DNA from: Micromonospora cathayae
GTDB taxonomy: Bacteria > Actinomycetota > Actinomycetes > Mycobacteriales > Micromonosporaceae
Direction of reading: 5' to 3'
Assembly (NCBI RefSeq): GCF_028993575.1
Contig: NZ_CP118615.1
Location: 310,001-374,000 of the forward strand
Length of the DNA stretch: 64,000 nucleotides
Made by a program: the position numbers and the translations under genes. Below the pieces are notes generated by a model. That model did not search any database. It was not told where the DNA came from and saw nothing but the letters and a program-made list of their open reading frames with translations. How positions within the stretch are numbered: the first letter of the stretch is position 1; the number at the start of each line of letters is the position of its first letter. Shown in pieces: positions 17,142 to 26,737 of the stretch.

Positions 17142-20100
17142 TCACCGCAGCCGGTACGCCTGGGTGATCTGCTGACCGACCCGGCTGCCGTCGCTGGCGG
17201 CGGCGCTGGCCCGTAGCGTCGCCCAGCCGGTGCCGGCCGGGTGTCGGACGGTGGCGACCCAGCCGTCGCCCTGCTTCCGCAGGTGGGCCGGTTGCCAGGT
17301 CTTGCCCCCGTCGTACGACACGTCCACGGTCAGCGCGGTCACCGGGGCCGCCGGGGTGCCGGGCTGCCGCTGCACCGTCACCGGAATGGTGAAGGCCCGA
17401 CCGGCCGGGGCGGCGCTGTTCGCGTCCAACCGGGGGGCGAAACGGACCGCCAGCACCGGCTGCGGCACCAGTTCCTCGCCGTCCGCGTGCCCGGACCGGA
17501 AGGTCCAGTTGGCGATCACCTCGGTGCTCAGGTCGGTGAAGTCCCGGCGGGAGACCAGCTCCGCCCGGTACTCGGCCTCCTCCGGCGGGACCTCGAACTC
17601 GCCGTACGGGTTCTCCCCGACCAGCTTGCCGTCCCGGTAGAGGCGGACCGTGTTGTCCGCCAGCGAGAACCCGGGGTGTCCCTGCGCGTCGCTGTACGTG
17701 GGCACGTACACGAGGAGCAGGTCCCCGTACCGGTACACGCCGTCGCCGGGCCTGCGCATCTGCGGCAGGGCCGGGCCGAACGGCGCGCCGTTCCACTCGT
17801 CCCGGTAGACCCGGCCGGCCCGGTAGGCGATCTCGTCGGAGTACAGCATCGTCTGCGTCTCCAGCCACCCGTCGTCCTGGAGTTCGCCGGTCTCCAGGAG
17901 CGACCACCAGCGCAGTTCCGGATGGGCGTTGACGTACTCGACCCGGCTGCCGGGCAGCGGTGCGGACACCCCGGCGGCCGACGAGAAGAAGACCCCCTCC
18001 CACTCGGGGAAGAGCGCCCGGTAGGAGTCCACCCCGGTGTCGCCGTGCAATCGCTGGTGCACGGTGGCCAGGTCACGCTTGCGGTAGTCCCGGACGAACC
18101 CGGTCGGCATCGTGCCGAGCCACCGCTCGCTCACCGCGTAGAGGTACGGGCTGGCCGCCGCCCCGTCCTGCACCCACTGGCTGCTGATCAGCCCGACGAA
18201 CCCGTCCGGCGTGCCGGCCCCGCCGATCCGGCCGGTGCGCAGACCGTCGAACCCGTCCACCCAGAAGCCGGACCCGTAGTCGGCGTCGACCCCGGTGAAC
18301 TGCACGGAGACGTCCACCATCGCCGGTACGGCGGACTTCTCCGGCACCGACATCCGGACCGGCCCGGTACGCCGCGCGTCCACGGTGACCCGGACGTCGC
18401 GGTCGACGGTCAGTTCCGGCTGGGCGAGCAGGGCAAGCCCGCTCCCCTCGGTCTCGAACACCCCACTGACCAGTCCGTACCGCCCCTTGGGCAGCCGGAC
18501 GACGTCCAGCCCGTCGGGGCCCTGGACGTCCACCGCCCGGTACTGGTCCAGCCCGTACAGGGAGGCGTAGTGGTCGCCGGTCCGGGCCCCGGACCGGTCG
18601 AGCGTCTCGACGGTCACGTCGTAGCTCTCCACCTCCCGGTGCACGGCCAGCGGGGTCGTCACGGTCGTGCCGTCGGCGCGGGCCACCAGCCGGCCGGTGT
18701 GGTACCCGTCCGGGCCGGTCACCGCCGTGTCGGCGGTGACCGCGACCTCCACCCGACCGTTGGCCGGGACGGTCACCTGGTCCGCGCCGAGCCGGAACAT
18801 GCCGGCCGGGGAGGGTTCGCCGTCGGGGCCGGTGGCCTCCACCGCCAGGCGCAGGGTCACCGGGTCGGAACCGGAGTTGTGGTACGTGACCTTCCGGCCG
18901 ACCGGGGTGTCGTCGTCGTGCGGCCATTCGGTGCGGCCGAACGAGACGCTGGGCGGGTCGCTGGTGATCCGCTGGCCGATGGCGGCGGCCACGTCGACCC
19001 GGCCGGCGCCCTGCTGGAAGACGGTCTGCTCGGGATGCGCCTTCGCCGAGTTCATGGCCAGGGCCTTGAGCTGCCCGGCGGCGGCGTCCGGATGCTGCTG
19101 GGCCAGCAGCGCCACCGCGCCGGCCACGTGCGGGGCGGCCATCGAGGTGCCGGAGAGGATCACGTACCGGTCACCGACCGGGGTGCCGATCTGCCCCTTG
19201 GTCGCCTTCGCCGCCACGATGTCCACCCCGGGGGCGGTGATGTCAGGCTTGACCGCGTCGTCGTACCGACGTGGCCCCCGGCTGGAGAAGTCGGCGAGGT
19301 TGTCGTCCCGGTCGACCGCGCCCACGGTCAGCGCGGCGTCGGCGCTGCCCGGCGAGCCGACCGAGGCGTCCGAACCGTCGTTGCCGGCGGAGATCACGAA
19401 CAGCGCCCCGGTCTGCGCGGTCAACGTGTCGACCGCCTCCTCCAGCGGGTCGGTCCCCGGACCGTCGTAGCCACCCAGACTCATGTTGATCACCGTCGCG
19501 TCCTGGTCGACGGCGGCCCACTGCATACCGGCCAGGATCGCCGAGTCGGTACAGAACTGGCTCTCGCACACCTTGCCGGAGAGCAGGGTGGCGTCCGGCG
19601 CGACGCCGCGGTACCTACCCCCGTCGGCGGCCCCGCTGCCACCGATGGTGGCGGCGACGTGGGTGCCGTGCCCCACGGTGTCGTCCGGGTCGGTGTCCTC
19701 GCTGAAGTTGCGGCTCCCGGCCACCCGGCCGACCAGGTCCGGATGGGTGGTGTCGACGCCGGTGTCGAGCACCGCCACCTTCACGCCCCGCCCGGTCAGG
19801 CCGGCCCGGTACGCCGCCGGCGCGCCGATCTGGGCCACGCTCCGGTCGAGGTTGATCCGGCGCTTCCCGTCCAGCCAGATCCGGTCGACACCCCCCGCCG
19901 TGTCGACCCGGGCGTCGGGCGTGCCCGTGGTGAGGGCCGTCCACACGGTGGTGGCCCGGTCCTTCGGGGCAGTGACCGCCGCGCCGCCGATGGCGGGCAA
20001 CTGCCGGGTGACCCTGGTGCCGGCGGCGGACGGGCCGCCCGGCTTCGCGTCGCCCCGGTACCGCAGCAGCAGCGGCAGGGTGTCCCGCCGCGCGTCGTCG

Positions 20101-20477
20101 TACCCGAGGGCGGCCAGCTCGGTGACGTCGAACAGCCGCTGGTCGACCCGGCCGGCCCGGACCAGCGGCACCGCGTCCCGGGGCAGCACGACGACGTGGT
20201 CGCGGACCCGTCGGGTGACGAACGTGATGTCGGCCCGCCCCGGACCGGGGCGCACACTGACCGCGCCGTCCGCGGCGACGGTGACCCGGTCGCCGGTGAG
20301 CAGCGTGACGGTGACCGGCCGGGCGGCGGCCGCGGTCGGCCCGGGGCCGATGGCCGGTGTCCCGGTGGTGCCGGGGACGAGGGCCTGGGCGGGCGACGCA
20401 CCGGGTACGACCGCGGTGGACACGCCCAGCACCAGGCCCATGAGCAGCCCTACCCTGGATCTCCCTGTTCCTGACAT
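17142..20477 (-). CDS. secreted S8-family (subtilisin-like) serine protease
   Basis: A 1111-aa exported protease. A Sec signal peptide (MSGTGRSRVGLLMGLVLGVS, cleavage near AQA) is followed by a propeptide region. The peptidase domain has the catalytic triad Asp (AVLDTGVD, about 236), His (GHGTHVA, about 272) and Ser (SGTSMAAPH, about 444). About 550 residues of beta-rich accessory domains follow and contain many Gly/Asp/Tyr. ATG20477 has GGGAGG 6 nt upstream; the longer frame has no site. No membrane anchor is seen at the C-terminus, so it is probably released. Confidence 0.92.
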   Translation of the reverse strand: MSGTGRSRVGLLMGLVLGVSTAVVPGASPAQALVPGTTGTPAIGPGPTAAAARPVTVTLLTGDRVTVAADGAVSVRPGPGRADITFVTRRVRDHVVVLPRDAVPLVRAGRVDQRLFDVTELAALGYDDARRDTLPLLLRYRGDAKPGGPSAAGTRVTRQLPAIGGAAVTAPKDRATTVWTALTTGTPDARVDTAGGVDRIWLDGKRRINLDRSVAQIGAPAAYRAGLTGRGVKVAVLDTGVDTTHPDLVGRVAGSRNFSEDTDPDDTVGHGTHVAATIGGSGAADGGRYRGVAPDATLLSGKVCESQFCTDSAILAGMQWAAVDQDATVINMSLGGYDGPGTDPLEEAVDTLTAQTGALFVISAGNDGSDASVGSPGSADAALTVGAVDRDDNLADFSSRGPRRYDDAVKPDITAPGVDIVAAKATKGQIGTPVGDRYVILSGTSMAAPHVAGAVALLAQQHPDAAAGQLKALAMNSAKAHPEQTVFQQGAGRVDVAAAIGQRITSDPPSVSFGRTEWPHDDDTPVGRKVTYHNSGSDPVTLRLAVEATGPDGEPSPAGMFRLGADQVTVPANGRVEVAVTADTAVTGPDGYHTGRLVARADGTTVTTPLAVHREVESYDVTVETLDRSGARTGDHYASLYGLDQYRAVDVQGPDGLDVVRLPKGRYGLVSGVFETEGSGLALLAQPELTVDRDVRVTVDARRTGPVRMSVPEKSAVPAMVDVSVQFTGVDADYGSGFWVDGFDGLRTGRIGGAGTPDGFVGLISSQWVQDGAAASPYLYAVSERWLGTMPTGFVRDYRKRDLATVHQRLHGDTGVDSYRALFPEWEGVFFSSAAGVSAPLPGSRVEYVNAHPELRWWSLLETGELQDDGWLETQTMLYSDEIAYRAGRVYRDEWNGAPFGPALPQMRRPGDGVYRYGDLLLVYVPTYSDAQGHPGFSLADNTVRLYRDGKLVGENPYGEFEVPPEEAEYRAELVSRRDFTDLSTEVIANWTFRSGHADGEELVPQPVLAVRFAPRLDANSAAPAGRAFTIPVTVQRQPGTPAAPVTALTVDVSYDGGKTWQPAHLRKQGDGWVATVRHPAGTGWATLRASAAASDGSRVGQQITQAYRLR

Positions 20478-20633
20478 GCAACCTCCCATGAGGGTTCTCA
20501 TCGACGCCGATGACGACGACAGGGCACCGCCACGCTTCCACACGGGACGTAGCCGGAAGGTCAGCAATATGACCGAAAAATCGGGAAAGCTAGGGCAACC
20601 TTTCACCCGCCCGGCGCGTGGTCAGATTCCTTC

Positions 20634-22020
20634 CGTGGATACTGCGGCCTTCAGGCCGGTGAGGAAACGGATCCCCTGCGGAGCAGGGCAGGCGACGCCG
20701 ATCCGCCGGCAAGACGGACCGGTGTCCACCCGCGTGTCACCGTGAGGATCGCCGGCTGGCTCGCTAGGCTGTGGGTCGTGTCGAGGGCGGTGAAGCGGGC
20801 GTTCAGGTACCGCTTCTACCCGACCGACGGACAGGCCGCCGAGCTTGCCCGCACGTTCGGGTGTGTGCGCCTGGTCTACAACATGGCGTTGCAGGCCCGC
20901 ACCGAGGCGTGGACGGTGCGTCAGGAACGGGTCAGCTACGCGGCCACGTCGGCGATGCTAACTGCCTGGAAGAAAACCGACGAGCTGGGCTTCCTCAACG
21001 AGGTGTCGTCGGTGCCGTTGCAGCAGACACTGCGGCACCTGCAGGCCGCGTTCACCAACTTCTGGGCGAAACGCGCGAAGTATCCGACGTTCAAGAGCAG
21101 GAAGAAGTCCCGCCGCTGCGCGGAGTACACCACCAGCGCCTTCCGCTACCGTGACGGCCGGCTCACCCTGGCCAAGATGACCGAACCCCTGGACATCGTG
21201 TGGTCCAGGCCGCTGCCCCAAGGGGCGGCCCCGTCCACGGTGACCGTGTCCCAGGACGCGGCCGGACGCTGGTTCGTGTCCCTGCTCTGCGAGGACGTCA
21301 TCGACGTGCCGCCGGCGACCGGGCAGGTGGGGATCGACGCCGGCCTGGACAGTCTGCTCACCCTCTCCACCGGAGAGAAGATCACCAACCCGAAGCACGA
21401 ACGCCGGGACCGGGCCGCCCTGACCAGAGCGCAACGGAACCTCGCCAGGAAGGAGAAAGGCTCCGCCAACCGGGCCAAGGCCCGACTCACGGTAGCCCGG
21501 GTCCACGCCCGCATCGCCGACCGTCGCCGCGATCACCTGCACAAACTCACCACTCGACTCGTTCACGAGAACCAAGTGATCGTGATCGAGGACCAAGTGA
21601 TCGTGATCGAGGACCTCACCGTCCGCAACCTGCTCGGCAACCACCGCCTGGCCCGCGCCATCAGCGACGCCGCCTGGCGGCAGTTCCGCACCATGCTCGA
21701 GTACAAAGCCCACTGGTACGGCCGGACCCTCGTCGTCGTGGACCGCTGGTTCCCGTCGTCCAAACTCTGCTCCGCGTGTCGTGCCTCGCCGAGCGGATGC
21801 CGTTGCACGTCCGGGTGTGGACCTGCCGGTGCGGGCAGACTCACGACCGGGACGTCAACGCGGCCCGCACGATCCTCGCGGAGGGGCTCTCCGTGATCGC
21901 CTGTGGAGACGGCGTAAGACCCCAACGGGCGCAAGCCCGCACGGGGCGGCCGTCGACGAAGCAGGAACCCCCTGGGGCGACCCAGGGAATCCCCGTCCTT
22001 AGGGCGGGGAGGATTGTCAA
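20634..22020 (+). mobile_element. tnpB-only IS200/IS605-group (IS1341-type) insertion element
   Basis: The left end carries two small subterminal hairpins (CGGCCT/AGGCCG at 20645-20658; CCCTGC/GCAGGG at 20674-20688). The right end carries CCCTGGG/CCCAGGG (21970-21987) and CCCCG-type foldback 21991-22009, then GAGGATTGTCAA. These are the usual single-strand transposition ends of this group, and the right end overlaps where an omega (reRNA) guide RNA would lie. No tnpA is present. Boundaries are approximate by about 10 nt on the left. The right end stops a few bases before an acetyltransferase gene. Confidence 0.75.
20765..20770 (+). promoter_or_regulatory. -10 element of a leaderless promoter for tnpB
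   Basis: TAGGCT, then 7 nt, then GTG20778. Same arrangement as at several chromosomal genes in the window. Confidence 0.4.
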
Positions 22021-22030
22021 CGAGCGGTGA
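20778..22030 (+). pseudogene. tnpB: TnpB (OrfB), frameshifted
   Basis: TnpB proteins are RNA-guided nucleases of IS605-type elements. From GTG20778 (VSRAVKRAFRYRFYP) the frame runs through the RuvC-I region ([13 protein letters not shown]) and RuvC-II ([11 protein letters not shown]), then loses frame near 21780, just after the first zinc-finger pair (KLCSAC). The second pair (WTCRCG) and the last RuvC motif (HDRDVNAA) continue in another frame to 22030. In addition a 21-nt tandem duplication repeats QVIVIED in RuvC-II. It is most likely non-functional unless a programmed frameshift exists. Confidence 0.8.
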
Positions 22031-22584
22031 CGTCGATGAGGGACCGCATGCTCGCCGGAGAGCTGTACCAGGCCGACGATCCGGAGATCCTCGCCGAACT
22101 GGACCGGGCCGCCATGCTGATGGAACGGTTCAACGGCAGCCGCGCCGACGACCCCGAGGGCCGGCTCGCCGCCCTGCGGGACCTGCTCGGCGAGGTCGGC
22201 GAGGGCACCTGGGTCCGGCCGCCGTTCCACTGCGACTACGGCAGCCGGATCACCATCGGGCCGCGCGGCTTCGTCAACTTCAACGCGGTCTTCCTGGACG
22301 TCGCCCCGATCACCATCGGCGCGGACGCGCAACTGGGGCCGAACGTCCAACTGCTCACCGCCACCCACCCGGTCGAGCCGGAGCCCAGGCGGGACAAGTG
22401 GGAGGCCGCCGCCCCGATCGTCCTCGGGGACAATGTCTGGCTCGGCGGCGGCGTGATCGTCCTCGCCGGAGTCACCATCGGCGACAACACGGTCGTCGGC
22501 GCCGGGGCCGTGGTGACCCGGGACCTGCCGGCGAACGTGGTGGCGGTCGGTAACCCCGCCCGCGTCGTCCGCTCCCTGACCTGA
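22027..22584 (+). CDS. sugar O-acetyltransferase (maltose/galactoside acetyltransferase type)
   Basis: A 185-aa left-handed beta-helix protein of the Maa/LacA/NodL family. It has the N-terminal [14 protein letters not shown] signature, His-containing TATHPVEP, and hexapeptide repeats ending [14 protein letters not shown]. It would transfer acetyl from acetyl-CoA to a sugar hydroxyl. GTG22027 or ATG22036 can start it. The IS right end lies only 6 nt upstream, so its native promoter is displaced; GGGGAGGA of the IS end (22006-22013) is the nearest purine tract. Confidence 0.88.
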   Translation: MTSMRDRMLAGELYQADDPEILAELDRAAMLMERFNGSRADDPEGRLAALRDLLGEVGEGTWVRPPFHCDYGSRITIGPRGFVNFNAVFLDVAPITIGADAQLGPNVQLLTATHPVEPEPRRDKWEAAAPIVLGDNVWLGGGVIVLAGVTIGDNTVVGAGAVVTRDLPANVVAVGNPARVVRSLT

Positions 22585-22689
22585 TCCGAAGACTTCCCGA
22601 CTGAGCTGCGAAAACAACCCCGAAAAGACTGGCCGCGACCGGCAGATCGAGAGCACTCTGGGTAGTGATACGGTCACCGGGAGGCAGCG

Positions 22690-25317
22690 ATGGCCAGTCG
22701 GGTACTCGAACTGCGCGTCCACGGCGTGTCGAACACGCCACCTGACCAACTCCTGGGCCTGCGCCCCGAACCGGGCGAACCGGCCCCGCAACCGTGGCTG
22801 GTCGCCGGCGACGAGGTCACCGGCTTCTACCGCTGCCCCGGGCCGCCGCCCACCGGCCCCCGCCCCGCCGACCGCCCGGCCCCCGCCGCTGACGACCGGT
22901 CCCCCGCCACCGACCGGGCCACCACCGACGACCGGGCCACCACCGACGAGCCGGTCACCGTGGAGGCGTACAGCTGGGGGCAGTTGACCTCCGGCGCGCG
23001 GACCGCGCGGGACGTCGAACGCGCACTCTGGACGCTGCTGCTGCCGTTCACCCTCGCCAACGTGGCCCTGCACGCCCGACCGGAGATCCCCGCCGACCCG
23101 AACCGGGAACGGTGGGCCAGCCGCTCCGGCATCGCCGCCTGGCTGATCCGGCTGTTCTGCCTGAGCCTCACCGGCACCCTGGTCCTCGCCGCCACCGGCA
23201 TCGGCGTGGACCTGATCGGCTGGCAGTGCGTGGACCTCGCCTGCCTGCGCCGGGTACCCGGCCCCTGGGAGTTCCTCGGGCACGGCTGGTGGAGCGAGGG
23301 CGCGCACGCCCTCGCCGCCGGGCTGCTGCTGCCGCTCGGCCTGATCGCGCTGGTCGGCCTGCTCACCTGGCGCACCTACCAGTACGAGGCGGAGATGCCC
23401 GCCGGGCCCAGCGGACCACCGGTCGGGGTGCCGCTGGCGAACCCGTTGCAGGACCCCACCTTCTGGTGCGGCGAGGGACAACTCCGGCGGGCCGCCGTCC
23501 TGCACCTGTGCTGCGGGACGGTCACCGCGGCGGCGGTACCACTCGGCGCGGTGCTCGCCATGGACCCGCCGCAGGGTCCACGCGCCGCGCTGGCCTGGTC
23601 CACGGTGGCCCTGCTGGTACTGCCGGTGCTGGTGGCCGTGGTGGCGCTCGGGCAGCCGTACCTGACCCGGCGCGGCGGGCACACCCCGCTCGGCCCGTAC
23701 AGCGTGCTGGTGGTGGTGAGCACCCTGGCCGGGCTGGGCGGCACCTTCCTGCTCCTGCTGCTGCCCGACGGGCCGGCCGGCGTACCGCTGGCCGACCTGC
23801 GGCCACCGACCGGCTGCGCGGTCCGCCTCGACACACCCGGCTGCGGCACCGACCGCTCCCTGCCCGGGTACGACTGGATCATCGCCTGGTGGGCGGTCGG
23901 CCAGTTCCTCCTGCTCATCGCGATCGGCGCGGTGTCCCGCACCGGCCGGTGGGCGCTGGTCCCCCCGGCCGGCGCGGGGCTGGCCCTGCTGGTCGGGGTC
24001 GCCTGGGTCGCCGGCTGGCTGCCCGCGTTGCCCGCCCCACCGGACCGGCTCGACATCTGGATGCTGGTGCCCCCGGCGATCGGCCTGGCCGCCGTCGGGC
24101 TCCTCCTGCGCCGCCCGGCGCCGGACGTGCCACCCCGGGACCGGCACGCCGCACTGGCCTGGGGCGGCCGGGGACCGGCCCTGATCGCCGGCCTCGGCTG
24201 GCTGCTCGGCATGGCCTACTGCGCCGGCGTCCTCTACTGGGTCAGCAACCGGCTCAACTCCGGCGACCGGGTCACGGTGGCAGCCCCGGTCCCGGTGCGG
24301 TGGGCCGGGCTGGTCTTCGCCGTCGCCCTGCTGGTCGTCCTCGCCACCGCCGTCCGGGCCGGGCTGATCTTCACCGGACTTCGGCACCGGGAGTACGAAC
24401 GCCTGGTGGCGACCGGTCGCCGGCTCTCCGCCCACGACGTACGCCGGTGCCGGGACGTGAGCACCTTCCGGGCGCTGCACCGGCTCGTCGGGGAACACGC
24501 GGTCCGGCTCACCGGCCGGTGCGCGACGGTCGTCGCCGTCCTCGCCGCGCTGGGCTGCGCCGCCGCCCTCTCCCACGCCCAGCCGCACCCGGCCCCGGGC
24601 ACCGGCTGGGGCGTCCTGGTCCGGGGGGCCGCCGACAGCGGGGACAAGCTGCTCGGCTGGCTGCCCGCGCTGATCGCCGCGCTCGGCCTGCTGGTCTACC
24701 GCAACGACACGGCCCGCCGGTCGGTCGGGGTGCTCTGGGACATCGGCACCTTCTGGCCCCGGGCCGCCCACCCGCTCGCCCCACCGAGCTACGCCGAACG
24801 GGCCGTACCGGAGTTGCAGACCCGGGTCGCCGGGCTGCTCGCCCTGCCCGAGGACGACCCGCGCGGGGTGTCCGGAGTGATCCTCTCCGGGCACAGCCAG
24901 GGCACGGTCATCTGCGCCGCCATGATCTTCCAGTTGCCGGCCCGGTGGCGACGCCGGGTGTGGTTCTTCTCGTACGGCTGCCAGCTCGCCCGACTGTACG
25001 GACGGGTCTTCCCCGCGTACTTCGGGCCGCAGCGGCTGCCGGTGCTGGCCGACGCGCTCACCGACCGGTCCGGCCGGACCGCCTGGACGAACTTCTGGCG
25101 GGAGACCGACCCGCTGGGCTGGCCGGTGACCGCGGCTCGACGGGAGCTGGCCGTCCAGGACCCGGAGGGGCTGCACCCCACCGGCGGGGAGGTCACCGAC
25201 CCGCCGATCCGCAACCACAGCGGGTACCCGGAATCCGCCGAGTTCCTCGCCGAACGGGACCGGGTGGCCGGGCTGCTCCGGCCGGACGTCCCGTCACCCC
25301 GACAGGGGGTCGGCTGA
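22690..25317 (+). CDS. polytopic membrane protein with split alpha/beta-hydrolase motifs
   Basis: An 875-aa protein of unknown function. The N-terminus reads ELRVHGVSNTPP (His11-Gly12), like the oxyanion-hole strand of alpha/beta hydrolases. A variable Pro/Asp/Thr-rich segment follows (about 55-90, repeats of TDDRATTDE). About ten hydrophobic helices occupy residues 160-670. The nucleophile elbow ILSGHSQGT with Ser736 comes only after them, and a candidate catalytic His843 is in RNHSGYPES. ATG22690 has GGGAGG 6 nt upstream. A membrane-bound lipase/esterase or acyltransferase is plausible, but the substrate is unknown. Confidence 0.75.
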   Translation: MASRVLELRVHGVSNTPPDQLLGLRPEPGEPAPQPWLVAGDEVTGFYRCPGPPPTGPRPADRPAPAADDRSPATDRATTDDRATTDEPVTVEAYSWGQLTSGARTARDVERALWTLLLPFTLANVALHARPEIPADPNRERWASRSGIAAWLIRLFCLSLTGTLVLAATGIGVDLIGWQCVDLACLRRVPGPWEFLGHGWWSEGAHALAAGLLLPLGLIALVGLLTWRTYQYEAEMPAGPSGPPVGVPLANPLQDPTFWCGEGQLRRAAVLHLCCGTVTAAAVPLGAVLAMDPPQGPRAALAWSTVALLVLPVLVAVVALGQPYLTRRGGHTPLGPYSVLVVVSTLAGLGGTFLLLLLPDGPAGVPLADLRPPTGCAVRLDTPGCGTDRSLPGYDWIIAWWAVGQFLLLIAIGAVSRTGRWALVPPAGAGLALLVGVAWVAGWLPALPAPPDRLDIWMLVPPAIGLAAVGLLLRRPAPDVPPRDRHAALAWGGRGPALIAGLGWLLGMAYCAGVLYWVSNRLNSGDRVTVAAPVPVRWAGLVFAVALLVVLATAVRAGLIFTGLRHREYERLVATGRRLSAHDVRRCRDVSTFRALHRLVGEHAVRLTGRCATVVAVLAALGCAAALSHAQPHPAPGTGWGVLVRGAADSGDKLLGWLPALIAALGLLVYRNDTARRSVGVLWDIGTFWPRAAHPLAPPSYAERAVPELQTRVAGLLALPEDDPRGVSGVILSGHSQGTVICAAMIFQLPARWRRRVWFFSYGCQLARLYGRVFPAYFGPQRLPVLADALTDRSGRTAWTNFWRETDPLGWPVTAARRELAVQDPEGLHPTGGEVTDPPIRNHSGYPESAEFLAERDRVAGLLRPDVPSPRQGVG

Positions 25318-25321
25318 CCGG

Positions 25322-25377
25322 CCGTCAGACCTGGACCGGGTCGGCCGGGCCGTCAGACCTGGGTCGGGTCGGTCAGG
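25322..25377. repeat. duplication at the 3' end of the kinase gene
   Basis: CCGTCAGACCTGG at 25350-25362 spans the stop of the minus-strand kinase gene. It recurs at 25322-25334, with the following 15 nt also similar (period 28 nt, about 24 of 28 identical). Confidence 0.7.
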
Positions 25378-26078
25378 CGGACCACCAGGTCGGCGCGTGC
25401 GGCGGTACCGGCCACCAGCGCCGCGTTGGCCTCGTCCGAGCCGTACGCCCAGCGGCGGGCCTCGGCCGGCGACCGCCCGTACGCCTCGTGCCGGGCGGTG
25501 AGCCGGCGCAGCCGCAGCTCGACGTCGAGGTCGAGGAACCAGGCGTCGTGCAGCAGGGTGCGGACCTCGTCCCACGGGTCGTCGGGGAGGAGGAGGTAGT
25601 TGCCCTCGGTCACCACCAGCGTGACCCAGGGCGGCACCGCGATCGACCCGGCCACCGGCTCCTCGATGTCCCGGTGGAAGGCGGGAGCGTACACGGCGGT
25701 CGGTTCCAGCCGGTGCAACCGACGCAGCAGGGACACGTAGCCGTACGCGTCGAAGGTGTCCACCGCGCCCTTGCGGTCGGCCCGGCCCTGCCGGAGCAGC
25801 TCGGCCTGGGCCAGGTGGAAGCCGTCCATCGGCACCAGCCGGGCGGTCTCGCCGACCTCGGCCACGATCCGCTCGGCGAGCGTGGACTTGCCGGCCCCCG
25901 GCGCGCCGGCGATGCCGAGCAGCTGGCGTGGGCCGGCGGCGGCCAGCTCCCGGGCCCGCGCCACCAGCTCCCCGACCGTGCACTCCCGGGCCGGCACCGG
26001 ACCGCCCGACGACGCCGGGTCACCGGGCGGCACCGGACCGGCTGGCGGCACCGGACCGGGCGGCGGGGCGTCGGCCAT
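25353..26078 (-). CDS. P-loop nucleoside/nucleotide kinase family protein (uridine kinase-like)
   Basis: A 241-aa protein with Walker A GAPGAGKST near residue 61, followed by VPMDGFHLAQAELLRQG, the acceptor-site region of uridine-kinase/PanK-like enzymes, and a VVTEGNYLLL strand. The first 30 residues are a Pro/Gly repeat (GPVPPAGPVPPG). ATG26078 shares its A with the stop of the SIMPL gene (TGATG), so they are coupled. The substrate cannot be told from sequence; fructose, nucleoside or pantothenate-type acceptors occur in the family. Confidence 0.82.
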   Translation of the reverse strand: MADAPPPGPVPPAGPVPPGDPASSGGPVPARECTVGELVARARELAAAGPRQLLGIAGAPGAGKSTLAERIVAEVGETARLVPMDGFHLAQAELLRQGRADRKGAVDTFDAYGYVSLLRRLHRLEPTAVYAPAFHRDIEEPVAGSIAVPPWVTLVVTEGNYLLLPDDPWDEVRTLLHDAWFLDLDVELRLRRLTARHEAYGRSPAEARRWAYGSDEANAALVAGTAARADLVVRLTDPTQV

Positions 26079-26725
26079 CAGTCCAGGACCGGCTCGCTGA
26101 TCGCGAACCGGGCCTCGACGGCGGCCTGCACGGTCTGCTGCTGCGGGTCGAGGTCGATCTCCGGAGCCGCACCGCCCCCGCCCCTGCCGGCGTAACCGGC
26201 CGCCCGGAACGTCATCGGCTGGGCGGCCAGCCCGGTGTCGGAGAGTTCGAGCAGAGCGGTCACCCGGGCACCCAGCGCCTCGGCGTACTCCCGGGCCCGC
26301 TGGATCGCCTCCGCGATGGCGGCCTGCCGGGCCTCCCGGTGCACCGGGCTGTCCGGACGCAGGGACCACCAGGGGCCGGCGACGGCGACCTGGTCCTGGT
26401 CGGCCAGGCGGAGCATCAGCTCACCGAGCACCGTGAAGTCGGTGACGGTGACCGTGGTGGTGACGCTGCCGTGGTACGCCACGACCCGCTCGCCGGACCG
26501 CTTCAACTCGGGACGGACCCGCAGCTCACCGCTCTCCCGACGGTCCACCGCCGGGCCGTACCCGTCGAGCAGCACCCGGATCGCGGCGGCCCGCTCGGCC
26601 AGCCTGGTCAGCGTCGCCTCGCGGTCCTTGTCGCGGGCCATCGCGGTCACCGCGAAGCGGGCGATCTCGGGAGCCACCTCCCGGTACGCCTCGCCGCGTA
26701 CCGCCACCACCGGTCCGTCCACCAT
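26078..26725 (-). CDS. SIMPL-domain (DUF541) protein
   Basis: A 215-aa protein covering a single SIMPL domain: VAVRGEAYREVAPEIARF at the start, HGSVTTTVTVTDFTVLGELM in the middle, and AIQRAREYAEALGARV before the C-terminal strand pair. SIMPL proteins assemble into rings in some bacteria, but their role is unclear. Unlike many members it has no signal peptide, so it is probably cytoplasmic. The gene sits 9 nt after tyrA and overlaps the kinase gene by 3 nt. Confidence 0.8.
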   Translation of the reverse strand: MVDGPVVAVRGEAYREVAPEIARFAVTAMARDKDREATLTRLAERAAAIRVLLDGYGPAVDRRESGELRVRPELKRSGERVVAYHGSVTTTVTVTDFTVLGELMLRLADQDQVAVAGPWWSLRPDSPVHREARQAAIAEAIQRAREYAEALGARVTALLELSDTGLAAQPMTFRAAGYAGRGGGGAAPEIDLDPQQQTVQAAVEARFAISEPVLD

Positions 26726-26731
26726 GTGCTC

Positions 26732-26737
26732 ACCCTA
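26732..26737 (-). promoter_or_regulatory. -10 element overlapping the tyrA stop
   Basis: TAGGGT on the minus strand, 6 nt before ATG26725. Its TAG is the tyrA stop codon. It may give a separate leaderless SIMPL-kinase transcript. Confidence 0.35.

Noticed and set aside
17241..20474. A 1077-codon plus-strand frame opposite the subtilase
   Set aside because: No domain is seen, amino-acid composition is typical of an antisense shadow, and the minus-strand product has a signal peptide and full catalytic triad.
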